This document shows, piece by piece, positions 9,879-18,520 of a stretch of 64,000 bases of DNA. The notes under the pieces are model-generated. The model saw only the letters and a list, made by a program, of their open reading frames with translations, made no database searches and was not told where the DNA came from. Numbering within the stretch: the stretch's first letter is position 1; every line of letters starts with the position of its first letter. Origin of the DNA: an uncultured Pelagibacteraceae bacterium. GTDB lineage: Bacteria > Pseudomonadota > Alphaproteobacteria > Pelagibacterales > Pelagibacteraceae. The position numbers and the translations under genes were made by a program. Where the stretch lies: assembly GCA_902517615.1 (NCBI GenBank), contig CABYCY010000003.1:1-64000 (forward strand), written 5' to 3'.

Positions 9879-10213
9879 TGAACCAAATTATCAAATTAAG
9901 TGAAAACGCAGCAACAAGAATAAAAGAGATTATGGCCAAGGCTGAAAAAAATTCAATTGGTGTAAGAGTATCAGTAAAATCAGGTGGATGCGCAGGAATG
10001 TCTTATGTGATGGAATATACAAAGGAATTAAATCCTAATGATGAAGTTATTGAGGACAAAGGTGTGAAAGTTTTTGTTGATTCTGCTGCAGTTATGTATC
10101 TGCTTGGAACTGAAATGGATTACAAAAAAGAAGAGTTATCTTCAACTTTTGTCTTCAATAATCCGAATGAAACTGAGCGTTGTGGATGCGGAGAATCTTT
10201 CAAAACATCATAG
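9878..10213 (+). CDS. sufA: A-type Fe-S carrier SufA/IscA
   Basis: A 111-residue HesB/IscA-type carrier that passes clusters to apo-proteins. The three conserved cysteines are in SGGCAGMSY and the C-terminal ERCGCGESF. It is the last clear gene of the iscR-sufBCDSUTA operon. The start overlaps the sufT stop by one base. SufA, IscA and ErpA cannot be separated firmly by sequence; the symbol follows context. Confidence 0.9.
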   Translation: MNQIIKLSENAATRIKEIMAKAEKNSIGVRVSVKSGGCAGMSYVMEYTKELNPNDEVIEDKGVKVFVDSAAVMYLLGTEMDYKKEELSSTFVFNNPNETERCGCGESFKTS

Positions 10214-10278
10214 ATTGAATTATCCATTATTTGCATAGCAGAATTGCATTTTATGCATATCTATAGTATAGATTCGTT

Positions 10279-10449
10279 ATGAACAAATTTGAGTTTAAAA
10301 ATCTTGTTAAAAACTTAAAGGATTCTTTAAAAGAAAGAGTTTTCTTTAAAGAACTACGTAAAGAGGTTGAAACTGGTGCTAACGGAACACAAGATTACGT
10401 AGTCAAAAAAGGTGTTAACAAAAATAAAATTGCTTCAACTAGACAATAA
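10279..10449 (+). CDS. Small basic protein of unknown function (56 aa)
   Basis: A short reading frame, ATG at 10279 to TAA at 10447-10449, on the same strand as the suf operon and 65 bases after sufA. It encodes 56 residues, begins MNKFEFKNLVKNLKDSLKER and ends KNKIASTRQ. It is Lys-rich with a predicted N-terminal amphipathic helix, and has no signal peptide or cysteine. There is no clear Shine-Dalgarno. It is the only reading frame filling the gap between sufA and the convergent glnA in a genome with almost no spare DNA, which favours a real gene. Function unknown. Confidence 0.5.
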   Translation: MNKFEFKNLVKNLKDSLKERVFFKELRKEVETGANGTQDYVVKKGVNKNKIASTRQ

Positions 10450-10458
10450 TTAAAGTTG

Positions 10459-11865
10459 CTAGCTGCTGTAATACATCTCAAACTCTACAGGATGAGGTGC
10501 ATGTTCAAATTTATGAATTTCTTCAAACTTAAGTGCAATGTAAGCATCAATTTGATCATCTGTGAATACACCTCCTTTAGTTAAGAAACTTCTATCTTTA
10601 TCTAAACATTCCATTGCTTCTCTTAATGAACCACAAACTGTAGGAATTTTCTCAACTTCTTTCGCTGGTAATTCATACAAGTCTTTATCAAAAGATTTAC
10701 CCGGGTTAATTTTATTTTTTATTCCATCAATACCTGCCATTAACATTGCTGCAAAAGTTAAATAAGGGTTTCCTGAAGCATCAGGAAATCTTATTTCACA
10801 TCTTGCACCTTTCTTACTTAATGTAATAGGTATTCTGCAAGAAGCAGATCTATTTCTAGCTGAATAAGCTAAAAGTACTGGTGCCTCAAATCCAGGTATT
10901 AACCTTTTATAACTGTTTGTGGTAGAGTTAGCAAAAGCATTAATTGCTTTAGCATGTTTTAAAATACCACCTATATAATAAAGTGCGGTTTTAGATAATC
11001 CAGCATATGCATCACCAGAAAACACTGGAGTATTACCTTTCCAAATTGATTGGTGAATATGCATTCCTGAACCATTATCGCCAGCAACTGGTTTTGGCAT
11101 AAAAGTTGCAGTTTTACCAAAAGAATGTGTCACCATTTGTACAACATATTTATACAATTGAACGTTATCAGCTTGATCTACTAAAGTTCCAAAGTACATA
11201 CCTAGCTCATGTTGACTAGGAGCAACCTCATGGTGATGTTTTTCAACTTTAATTCCAACTTCTTTTAAATTTTTTAAATACTCACCTCGCATATCTTGTT
11301 CACTATCAACTGGTGGCACTGGAAAATAACCACCTTTTACTGGAGGCCTATGTCCCATGTTTCCATTTTCATATTCTTTACCAGAATTATATGGACCTTC
11401 TTTACTATCAATTTTAAATCCACATTCATTCATATCGTTTTTAATTCTTACGTCATCAAATACAAAAAATTCTGGTTCAGGACCAAAAAAAGCTTTATCA
11501 CCAATACCTGAAGATTTTAAATATTTTTCTGCTTTTTTTGCAACTCCTCTAGGATCTCTTTCATATGGTGATTTTTTAACAGCATCTAAAATATCACAGA
11601 ATAAAACAACAGTGTTATGAGAAGTAAAAGGATCCATAAACATTCTTGAAGTATCAGGTTTTAAAATCATGTCAGATTCATTAATTGCTTTCCAACCAGC
11701 TATAGACGAACCATCAAAAAAAACACCCTCATCTAACATTCCTTTATCAACAACAGTTGAGTCCATTGTCAAATGCTGAAGTTTACCTCTCGGGTCTGTA
11801 AATCTAAGATCTACAAATTCTGCTTCTTTACTTTTTATAAATTTTAAAACGTTTGCTGCACTCAT
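10459..11865 (-). CDS. glnA: Glutamine synthetase type I
   Basis: Makes glutamine from glutamate, ammonia and ATP; the main ammonium assimilation step. At 468 residues it is full length, with the DGSSIAGW, GPEPEFFVFD, HHEVAPSQHELG and NRSASCRIP stretches of GSI. Tyr397 in KDLYELPAKE is the adenylylation site, so control by GlnE is possible. An AGGAG Shine-Dalgarno lies just upstream of the ATG on the minus strand. No glnB is adjacent (it often follows glnA), and glnA stands alone here. Confidence 0.97.
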   Translation of the reverse strand: MSAANVLKFIKSKEAEFVDLRFTDPRGKLQHLTMDSTVVDKGMLDEGVFFDGSSIAGWKAINESDMILKPDTSRMFMDPFTSHNTVVLFCDILDAVKKSPYERDPRGVAKKAEKYLKSSGIGDKAFFGPEPEFFVFDDVRIKNDMNECGFKIDSKEGPYNSGKEYENGNMGHRPPVKGGYFPVPPVDSEQDMRGEYLKNLKEVGIKVEKHHHEVAPSQHELGMYFGTLVDQADNVQLYKYVVQMVTHSFGKTATFMPKPVAGDNGSGMHIHQSIWKGNTPVFSGDAYAGLSKTALYYIGGILKHAKAINAFANSTTNSYKRLIPGFEAPVLLAYSARNRSASCRIPITLSKKGARCEIRFPDASGNPYLTFAAMLMAGIDGIKNKINPGKSFDKDLYELPAKEVEKIPTVCGSLREAMECLDKDRSFLTKGGVFTDDQIDAYIALKFEEIHKFEHAPHPVEFEMYYSS

Positions 11866-12003
11866 TTAGTCTCCTATGTAATTCTGTTTGGCCTAATTAC
11901 CAAAAAAATACTTGAAAATATTGCTTATTTAATAAATAACACCTATGCAATTTTCACATAAGTAGTGTATTTAGTCACTAAAAATATTAACTTTATTAAA
12001 TCA

Positions 12004-12486
12004 GTGGAATCAATTCTAAACAAAGAACCTGTTATAAGAGCTGAAAAATCCTTAAAAGAGTTTAACCCTAATTTAAAAGTCATAGTTTTAGAGCAGACTG
12101 CTAGAACTGCAAATGATGCAGCTACATCTTTAGGTTGTAAAGTAGGAGCAATTGTCAAAAGCTTACTTTTTAAAGCAGGTGAGCATTTTGTGCTTTGTTT
12201 AGTTTCGGGAGATAAAAGATGTTCCCTTAATAAATTAAAAAATATCTTAAATGAAAAAGATGTTTCCATGGCTAATCCTGAGGATGTTAAAAAAATTACT
12301 GGTTATACAATTGGTGGAGTTTCTCCAACAGGCCACTTGATTAAAACAAAAATCTTTATTGATGAAAATTTAAAAAATTTTACATCAATATATGCAGCTG
12401 CAGGACATCCTAACGCAGTTTTTGAAATAGACTTTGAAAATTTAAAAGCATTAACTGCCGGTAAAATAGAAGAGATAACCGAATGA
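12004..12486 (+). CDS. YbaK/ProX-type aminoacyl-tRNA deacylase
   Basis: YbaK-fold protein, a family that hydrolyses mischarged tRNAs (Cys-tRNA-Pro, Ala-tRNA-Pro and similar). Family features are TARTANDAATSLGCKVGAIVKSLLF, VSGDKR with the conserved Lys, GYTIGGVSPTGH and AAAGHPNAVFEID. The frame can begin at GTG 11965 (173 aa), but GTG 12004 gives 160 residues starting MESILNKEPV, closer to the family length, so I chose it. The upstream GTG is not excluded. The stop overlaps the start of the DMT permease (ATGA). Confidence 0.85.
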   Translation: MESILNKEPVIRAEKSLKEFNPNLKVIVLEQTARTANDAATSLGCKVGAIVKSLLFKAGEHFVLCLVSGDKRCSLNKLKNILNEKDVSMANPEDVKKITGYTIGGVSPTGHLIKTKIFIDENLKNFTSIYAAAGHPNAVFEIDFENLKALTAGKIEEITE

Positions 12487-13370
12487 GAAAACCACAATTA
12501 ATTGATTACTTATTATTGACATTATTATCTTTAATATGGGCATCTGCTTTTTTTAATATTAAAATTGCGACATATTCATTTGGACCAATTACAATAGGTT
12601 TTTTAAGATCCTTTTTGGGCGCTATACCAGTTTTAACTTTATGCTTTTATAAAAATATTAAAATAGAAGCATTTTCAAAAGATTGGAAATGGTTTGCAAT
12701 TATAGGATTGGTAAATTTAGTTATTCCATTCATAGTAATATCATATGGAGTAAAATTTGTTCAAAGTAATCTAGCAGCTATTTTGATGTCTACTACACCA
12801 CTAACCTCAACTGTTCTAGCTCACTTTTTTTTAAAGGGTGAAAAATTTAATCTTTTAAAAACAATTGGTTTATTAATAGGTTTTTCAGGAATAGTTTTTT
12901 TATTTTCAGATAACTTTTTAATTAATGAATATAACTTTGTAGCTGCAGTTTTAATTTTACTTGGATCAACCTGTTATGTTATTGGTGGAGTATTAACTTT
13001 AAAAATAAGTAATAAAGAAAATGAAAATGTCACAGGTTCTATTTTAATTTGGTCAACGATTATGCTTTTTCCCTTAACTTTAATTTTTGAAAAACCTTGG
13101 ATGCTAAATCCCTCAATAGATTCAATTATATCTGTAATCTATTTAGGAATTTTTCCTACTGGAATAGCGTGGCTATTGAGATTTAAAATTTTAAAAACTA
13201 ACGGACTTATTTTTCATTCACAAGTTTCATATATTATTCCAATATTTGGAATTATTTTAGGATATATATTTCTCAATGAAATAATTACTTCAAAAATTAT
13301 AGTCGCATTAATAGCAGTATTTGTTGGAATATATTTAGCAAGGAAAGCAGATTATAAAAATGTTACTTAA
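12483..13370 (+). CDS. EamA/DMT-superfamily permease
   Basis: A 295-residue membrane protein with about ten hydrophobic segments and two EamA repeats (IWASAFFNIKIATYSFGPITIGFLR in the first; SCYVIGG-like and YLGIFPTGIAW in the second). The family exports or imports small metabolites such as amino acids. The substrate cannot be told from sequence. It is translationally coupled to the upstream deacylase and converges on the homocysteine methyltransferase with an 8-base overlap. Confidence 0.88.
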   Translation: MRKPQLIDYLLLTLLSLIWASAFFNIKIATYSFGPITIGFLRSFLGAIPVLTLCFYKNIKIEAFSKDWKWFAIIGLVNLVIPFIVISYGVKFVQSNLAAILMSTTPLTSTVLAHFFLKGEKFNLLKTIGLLIGFSGIVFLFSDNFLINEYNFVAAVLILLGSTCYVIGGVLTLKISNKENENVTGSILIWSTIMLFPLTLIFEKPWMLNPSIDSIISVIYLGIFPTGIAWLLRFKILKTNGLIFHSQVSYIIPIFGIILGYIFLNEIITSKIIVALIAVFVGIYLARKADYKNVT

Positions 13371-14268
13371 TCTTTGAAATTGCCTCAATATGTGATGGAC
13401 TTGTTTCACAACATCCTCCAAGAATAGTTGCTCCAGCGTCTTTAAATTTTTTAGCAATTAGTGCTATTTTATCTGGTGTTAAGTCTTTTCTCTTTCCTAA
13501 AAATTCATTTGGATTTGATTTTTTACCTAAAAATACCGAAGTATAGCCTTCCTTAATTTTTGTTGTAACAAAACCATTTAACTTAAATCCAAAGGGAACA
13601 TCTAAACTTTTAAGTTCGTAAAGGTTTTTTTCAAAATTTTCTGGTGACACACATGAAAGCATAACCCCAAGAGATTTTTCATTAATAACATTCTTTAAAT
13701 CTGAAATACTTTCACCACTAGGCAAATTCGTTCCTTCTGAAATATGCATACCAACTAAATATGGTTTTTCAAATTCTTCTATAGCTTCTATACCACATTT
13801 AACCTCTTTAATACTGCTCCATACATCAAAATAAAAAAAATCCACATAAGAATTTAATGCTCTTGCTTGATCCTTAAAATCTCTGATAATCTCTTTCTCA
13901 TCTCTCTCATCAGATTCGTATGTTAAATTTTGAGGAGGCAATCCGCCTGCAACAAATATATGTGGAAATTTTTTTTTAGCATTTACTGCTATTTCGCCAG
14001 CTTTTTTATTTAAATACTCAAATTTATCTTGGAGATTATTTTCTTTTAATCTTTTTTGTCTTGTAGCAAATGTAGTTGTTACGATTATTTCTGCACCAGC
14101 TTTTATAAAATCAATATGTGTGTTTAATACAAGAGGATGATATTTTTCATCTAAGATTGCATTTGCGCTCCATAAAGTAGAGTTTGATGGCATACCTCTT
14201 GCCAAAAGTTCTTGGCCCATTCCACCATCTAACAATCTTGTCTTTTTAAAAAAATTAATATCAATCAT
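13363..14268 (-). CDS. Homocysteine S-methyltransferase family protein
   Basis: A 301-residue single-domain enzyme of the homocysteine S-methyltransferase family (MmuM/BHMT). The zinc ligands are the C-terminal GGCC pair at residues 284-287 and the Cys in VMLSCVSPENF near residue 205. The N-terminal LLDGGMGQELLARG is also typical. It transfers a methyl group (from S-methylmethionine, betaine or a similar donor) to homocysteine. It is co-transcribed with the TauE-type permease two bases upstream. No SAM-type riboswitch leader is visible, unlike some SAR11 bhmt genes. Donor unknown. Confidence 0.87.
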   Translation of the reverse strand: MIDINFFKKTRLLDGGMGQELLARGMPSNSTLWSANAILDEKYHPLVLNTHIDFIKAGAEIIVTTTFATRQKRLKENNLQDKFEYLNKKAGEIAVNAKKKFPHIFVAGGLPPQNLTYESDERDEKEIIRDFKDQARALNSYVDFFYFDVWSSIKEVKCGIEAIEEFEKPYLVGMHISEGTNLPSGESISDLKNVINEKSLGVMLSCVSPENFEKNLYELKSLDVPFGFKLNGFVTTKIKEGYTSVFLGKKSNPNEFLGKRKDLTPDKIALIAKKFKDAGATILGGCCETSPSHIEAISKIK

Positions 14269-14270
14269 AA

Positions 14271-15017
14271 TTAAAATAATATTCTAAATCCTATTCTTAC
14301 TGCTACAAAAATAATTAGCAAGGAAGTCATAAATGCTAAAGCTTTATTAGATAATAATTTTATATTTAAATAATTACCTATTTGACCTCCAATAAGTACA
14401 GCTAAAAAAAGTGGCCAATAACTTAAAAATTCATTAAAGACAATCTCTTTTGTTAGTTGTCCTGCTACTCCAAAGATAGAATTTATTAAAATAAATAAAG
14501 AAGCTGTACTTGTTATGTGTTTAGGATAACCAGCCTTCAATAAAAATAATATTGGACTCAAAAATATTCCACCTCCAATTCCAACTAAACCAGAAATAAA
14601 TCCAATCAATGACCCTATAAAAATTGAGATTAAGATTGGTACAGAATTTATTTTTATATCATTTTTGTTAAAAGATTTACTTTCAATAAATAAAAACAAT
14701 CCTGCAATTATCAAAGCAAAAAACAACATTAATTCAAAAAATTCTTTATCTAATGAAATAGAAGCACCAATAAAAGCAAAAGGTATTGACCCGACAAGAT
14801 ATGGCAGTAGTAACTTAAAATTAATATTTCCTGATTTGGCAAAATTTATAGAATTGCCAGACACAACAATAATGTTACAAAATAGAGCTATTATAGGAAA
14901 AATATAATATGGAATTTCCCATATTAACATAAGTGCGAGATATGTTGATCCTCCACCAAAGCCTACACTAGCGTACAAAATAGATGTTATAAAAAAAAAT
15001 GTTGTTAATATAATCAT
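14271..15017 (-). CDS. TauE/SafE-type sulfite/organosulfur permease
   Basis: A 248-residue membrane protein with about eight hydrophobic helices and the two glycine-rich TauE/SafE motifs (YASVGFGGGSTYLALML near the N-terminus and GLVGIGGGIFLSPILFL in the middle). Family members export sulfite, sulfoacetate or related anions. It is the first gene of a two-gene unit with the homocysteine methyltransferase, which fits a sulfur-metabolism role. The substrate is inferred, not shown. Confidence 0.87.
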   Translation of the reverse strand: MIILTTFFFITSILYASVGFGGGSTYLALMLIWEIPYYIFPIIALFCNIIVVSGNSINFAKSGNINFKLLLPYLVGSIPFAFIGASISLDKEFFELMLFFALIIAGLFLFIESKSFNKNDIKINSVPILISIFIGSLIGFISGLVGIGGGIFLSPILFLLKAGYPKHITSTASLFILINSIFGVAGQLTKEIVFNEFLSYWPLFLAVLIGGQIGNYLNIKLLSNKALAFMTSLLIIFVAVRIGFRILF

Positions 15018-15031
15018 TCTAAATTTTTTTT

Positions 15032-15532
15032 ATGATAGTAAATATAGCTTTATTAACTGTAACAGATACTAGAACAATTGATAATGACAAATCTGGTGCA
15101 ATACTTATTGATAAAATTAAAGAAGCTAATCACAAATTAATTGAAAGAAAAATTTGTAAAGATAATAAAGAAGATATTTTACTAATTCTAAAAGATTGGA
15201 CCAATCATAAAGAGATTGATGTTATTATTACAACTGGTGGTACGGGATTAACAGGAAGAGATATAACCCCGGAGGCAGTAGAAGAGATTGCAGATAAGCA
15301 TATTCCTGGATTTGGCGAAGTTTTCAGAACAATTAGTTTAAAAACAGTTGGCACATCTTCCATACAATCTAGAGCCTGTGCAGTTTTATCTAACGGTAAA
15401 TATATTTTTGCTTTGCCAGGATCTTCAGGCGGTGTAACAGACGCGTGGGATGGTATCTTAAAGCACCAATTAGACATTAAACATAAACCATGTAATTTTG
15501 TTGAATTGTTTCCTAGATTAAAAGAAAAATAA
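15032..15532 (+). CDS. moaB: Molybdopterin adenylyltransferase-like MoaB
   Basis: MogA/MoaB-fold enzyme that adenylylates molybdopterin before molybdate insertion. At 166 residues, TTGGTGLTGRDITPEAVE and LPGSSGGVTDAWDGILKHQL are the family motifs. It starts only 14 bases from the divergent TauE gene, so its promoter must lie inside that gene or be very short. It converges on the msrPQ/moa operon with no gap. moeA, mobA and moeB are not in the window. Confidence 0.93.
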   Translation: MIVNIALLTVTDTRTIDNDKSGAILIDKIKEANHKLIERKICKDNKEDILLILKDWTNHKEIDVIITTGGTGLTGRDITPEAVEEIADKHIPGFGEVFRTISLKTVGTSSIQSRACAVLSNGKYIFALPGSSGGVTDAWDGILKHQLDIKHKPCNFVELFPRLKEK

Positions 15533-15778
15533 TTATTTTTGATATTTTTCTTTCCACTCAGAATATGTCATTCCATATATATGTTCTCTTGCATCAGGAT
15601 CAGATATTTCTATTCCCTTTTTTTTTGCCTCTTCTCTATACCATCTAGATATACAATTTCTGCAAAAACCAGCTAAATTCATTAAATCAATATTTTGAAC
15701 ATCTTTTCTTTCTTTTAAATGACTCATTAATCTTTCTAAAGTAGCTGATTGAATTTCTTTTTTTATATTTTCATCCAT
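15533..15778 (-). CDS. DUF1244 protein
   Basis: An 81-residue protein with the DUF1244 signature: an N-terminal helix, then NLAGFCRNCISRWYREEAKKKG with the conserved Cys pair and the YGMTYSEWKEKYQ end. The family is widespread in proteobacteria and has no established function. It is the last gene of the moaACDE-msrPQ run, and its start overlaps the msrQ end by 8 bases. Co-transcription hints at a link to Mo-enzyme or redox biology, but this is weak. Confidence 0.88.
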   Translation of the reverse strand: MDENIKKEIQSATLERLMSHLKERKDVQNIDLMNLAGFCRNCISRWYREEAKKKGIEISDPDAREHIYGMTYSEWKEKYQK

Positions 15779-16355
15779 AATTTATATTCCTACTTTTAAT
15801 TTTAATTCGTAAGGCTAGTAAAACAAGTATAATTATAAAGTAAATTAAGGGTTTAAAAAAAATAGTTTTTGATAGCCATATGTAATGAAGAGATCCAAAA
15901 ATAGCTATTACATAAATTAATCTGTGTAATTTTTTCCAATTATTTTTAAGTAAGGACACCATCTTTTGTGAAGATGTTATAACTAAAGGAAGTAACAGAA
16001 CCCAAGCAGCAAAACCAATAAAAATATATTTTTTTTTAACAACATCATTCAATATTGGTGACCAGTCAAATCTATAATCTAAACCTATATAAGTTAACAA
16101 ATGTAGTGTTGCATAAAAGAAGACGAATAAACCCAACATTCTTCTTAAACTTACCCACTTATTCCATTTTGTAAATCTTTTGAGCGGACTCATAGATAAT
16201 GTTAAGCAAATAAAAATTAACGTCCATTCACCTGTAAAATGAGTAATTTCTTTTACTGGTTCAGGACCAAGTTTGTTAAAAAAAATTTTGTAAGAAATAA
16301 GTAAAAATGGAATTGAACTTAAAAAAAATACACTATACTTTAAATATTTTTTCAT
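15771..16355 (-). CDS. msrQ: Haem-binding membrane subunit MsrQ
   Basis: Inner-membrane b-type haem protein that passes electrons to periplasmic MsrP. At 194 residues it has about six hydrophobic helices, with histidines in TGEWTLIFICLTLSMSPLKR (preceded by ITHF), FFYATLHLLTYIGLDYR and WKKLHRLIYVIAIFGSLHYIW, the expected haem-ligand regions of the FRD/YedZ family. Its start codon overlaps the msrP stop by one base. Confidence 0.93.
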   Translation of the reverse strand: MKKYLKYSVFFLSSIPFLLISYKIFFNKLGPEPVKEITHFTGEWTLIFICLTLSMSPLKRFTKWNKWVSLRRMLGLFVFFYATLHLLTYIGLDYRFDWSPILNDVVKKKYIFIGFAAWVLLLPLVITSSQKMVSLLKNNWKKLHRLIYVIAIFGSLHYIWLSKTIFFKPLIYFIIILVLLALRIKIKSRNINYG

Positions 16356-17266
16356 TAAAAATATTTTTTTAGATCCATACCAGTATATAAGTTAGCTACT
16401 TCATCTCCATAACCGTTAAACATCGTTGTTGGAATTCTTGGACTAATTATGCCTTCACCAATTACTCTTTCAGATGCTTGCGACCATCTAGGATGATCTA
16501 CTCCAGGGTTAACATTTGAGTAAAAACCATATTCTCTTGGTGACGCTTTCATCCATGAAGAGATAGGCATTTTTTCAACTAATTTTATATTTACAATTGC
16601 TTTTGAGCTTTTGAAACCATATTTCCATGGAACCATCAATCTTAGCGGTGAACCATTTTGATTAGGTAATTTTTTTCCATATAATCCAGTAACTAAAATA
16701 GTTAAATCGTGCATAGCCTCGTCAATCCTTAAACCTTCTTTGTACGGCCAATCTAAAATTGGAAATCTTTGTCCAATCATTTGCTCCGGATCAAAGACTG
16801 AAGTAAATTTTACATATCTAGCCTTACTAGTTGGTGATACCTTTTTTAAAATTTTATTTAGAGGAAATCCGAGCCAAGGAATTATCATTGACCATCCCTC
16901 AACACATCTTAATTTGTAAATTCTTTCCTCTGAGGGAAACATAGTTTTTATTTCCTCCATTGATAAGGTTAGAGGTTTTTCTACCTCTCCATCAATTATT
17001 ACATCCCAAGGTTTAGTTTTAAATTTTTGTGATTTTTCAACTGGATCAGATTTTCCTGTGCCAAATTCATAATAATTATTATAAGTTGTCACATATCTAT
17101 ACTCAGTTAATTTTAATTTTTCTTTTTCAGAATCTGCATTAGCTGAAGTGATCAGATTTTGACCTAAAAACATAGATCCAGCTGCAAGACCTAAATTTTT
17201 TACAAATTCTCTTCTATTTTTGTAAATATTTTCTGGTGTTATTTCTGAATATTTAATTTTTTTCAT
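16355..17266 (-). CDS. msrP: Periplasmic methionine sulfoxide reductase catalytic subunit MsrP
   Basis: Molybdenum-cofactor enzyme that repairs oxidised methionines in periplasmic proteins. At 303 residues, the twin-arginine export signal is NRREFVKNLGLAAG (RR at 18-19), so it is folded and loaded with cofactor before export. The Mo-ligand Cys121 is in KLRCVEGWSMIIPW. The LRLMVPWKYGFKSSKAI and NPGVDHPRWSQA stretches are standard. It lies directly downstream of moaE (14-base overlap), so cofactor synthesis and its user are one transcript. Confidence 0.95.
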   Translation of the reverse strand: MKKIKYSEITPENIYKNRREFVKNLGLAAGSMFLGQNLITSANADSEKEKLKLTEYRYVTTYNNYYEFGTGKSDPVEKSQKFKTKPWDVIIDGEVEKPLTLSMEEIKTMFPSEERIYKLRCVEGWSMIIPWLGFPLNKILKKVSPTSKARYVKFTSVFDPEQMIGQRFPILDWPYKEGLRIDEAMHDLTILVTGLYGKKLPNQNGSPLRLMVPWKYGFKSSKAIVNIKLVEKMPISSWMKASPREYGFYSNVNPGVDHPRWSQASERVIGEGIISPRIPTTMFNGYGDEVANLYTGMDLKKYF

Positions 17267-17705
17267 GAACTATAGGATTTCCTTTTAACCAATCACTTTG
17301 ATTATCTGCATAATGTTCTTTTTTCCATATAGGAGATCTTTTTTTGATTTCTTCAATTATATATCTGGATAAAATATAAGCCTCATCTCTATGTTTACAT
17401 GCGACGGCAATAATTATACTAATTTCTCCTAGGTTTAAATATCCTTTAGCATGTTCAATAAAAACAGCTTTATTTTGAATATTTAGTTTTTGATTTGCTT
17501 CCTCATAAATTTCCTTAAAACTTTTTAACACTAGCTCATCATGACTATCATATGTAATTCCTATAACACTTTTATTGTTATTTTGGTTACGAACTGTTCC
17601 AGTAAAATAAATTGAAGCACCAAAGTCAGACGATGAAATTATCTTTTCAGCTTCTGATAAAGATATTTTTTTTTCTTTTATATTAACAATTTTAGCGTGA
17701 AGCAT
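17253..17705 (-). CDS. moaE: Molybdopterin synthase large subunit MoaE
   Basis: Catalytic subunit that, with thiocarboxylated MoaD, turns cyclic pyranopterin monophosphate into molybdopterin. The 150-residue length fits. Motifs: IYFTGTVRNQNNNKSV, a central FIEHAKGYLNLGE, ACKHRDEAY and the catalytic-lysine region IWKKEHYADNQSDW. The start overlaps the moaD stop by one base and the end overlaps msrP. Confidence 0.94.
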   Translation of the reverse strand: MLHAKIVNIKEKKISLSEAEKIISSSDFGASIYFTGTVRNQNNNKSVIGITYDSHDELVLKSFKEIYEEANQKLNIQNKAVFIEHAKGYLNLGEISIIIAVACKHRDEAYILSRYIIEEIKKRSPIWKKEHYADNQSDWLKGNPIVHEKN

Positions 17706-17974
17706 TATCCTCCTCCGATTGGAGGGATAATAGCAATCTTTTCATTCTTTGTTATTTTATAATTGTCGCTAACAATATTGTTGTTTTCAGAACAAAAAGC
17801 AGAAGAATTTACAATTTTTTTAAAATTTTCATTACCATTAAAATTCTGATCTAGGTAATTGATCATTTCAACCCTTATATCTCTTATTGTTGAATTATTA
17901 TTCATTTCAAATTCTATTAAATTATCTTTACTAAATTCTCTACTAACGCCAAAAAGTTCAATCTTGATTTTCAT
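17705..17974 (-). CDS. moaD: Molybdopterin synthase sulfur carrier MoaD
   Basis: An 89-residue ubiquitin-fold carrier whose C-terminal glycine is thiocarboxylated. The tail reads IAIIPPIGGG, giving the required Gly-Gly end (here three glycines). The body is divergent, as is usual for MoaD, so the tail and the position between moaC and moaE carry the call. The moeB-type activating enzyme is not in the window. Confidence 0.9.
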   Translation of the reverse strand: MKIKIELFGVSREFSKDNLIEFEMNNNSTIRDIRVEMINYLDQNFNGNENFKKIVNSSAFCSENNNIVSDNYKITKNEKIAIIPPIGGG

Positions 17975-17975
17975 T

Positions 17976-18518
17976 TTAAAATAAGTCTTTTAAAAACTCT
18001 GGAATACCTTCTGGATTTTTCCATAAACCACTTTTTCCACCTTCTTTAATAAGTAACTTAATATTATCAATTTTAAGATTTGGGTTTACTATTTTACTTA
18101 AATCATAAATTGTTATTAGAGCAGCATTAACACCCATAATTGCTTCCATTTCTACACCAGTTTTAGAATAAGTAGAAACAACACAAAAAACTTCTATTGA
18201 ATTATCATCTTCATTCATAATTATTTTAGTTGCAGTATGATCAATGGGCAATGGATGACACAAAGGAATTAATTCACTAGTTTTTTTAACTCCCAAAACT
18301 GAAGCTACTTCAGCTAAAGTTAAAGGATCACCTTTAGGCATTTGCTTTTTTTGAATTAAATTAAAGACCTCTTCGCCAACAAATATTTTACCTGAGGCCA
18401 ACGCTCTTCTAAATGTTTCCTTTTTTGAAGAAACATCAACCATATGAAAGGAACTATCTTTAAATATTTCTTTAGCCCAGTCCTTTAATGCATCTTGGTT
18501 AATTATTTTTAATTTCAC
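17976..18518 (-). CDS. moaC: Cyclic pyranopterin monophosphate synthase MoaC
   Basis: Works with MoaA in the first step of Mo-cofactor synthesis, converting the 3',8-cyclo-GTP intermediate to cPMP. At 180 residues it has the LIPLCHPLPIDHTATKI catalytic stretch, STYSKTGVEMEAIMGVNAA, and the C-terminal LLIKEGGKSGLW with the essential Lys. The start is two bases after moaA and the stop one base before moaD. Confidence 0.95.
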   Translation of the reverse strand: MKLKIINQDALKDWAKEIFKDSSFHMVDVSSKKETFRRALASGKIFVGEEVFNLIQKKQMPKGDPLTLAEVASVLGVKKTSELIPLCHPLPIDHTATKIIMNEDDNSIEVFCVVSTYSKTGVEMEAIMGVNAALITIYDLSKIVNPNLKIDNIKLLIKEGGKSGLWKNPEGIPEFLKDLF

Positions 18519-18520
18519 AA

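Noticed and set aside
10232..10258. TGCATA...TATGCA inverted repeat after sufA
   Set aside because: Short, AT-rich arms with no T-tract; not enough for a terminator call.
13300..15031. SAM-type riboswitch expected near a SAR11 homocysteine methyltransferase
   Set aside because: Only 14 bases precede the tauE start and 2 bases the methyltransferase; no aptamer-like sequence fits.
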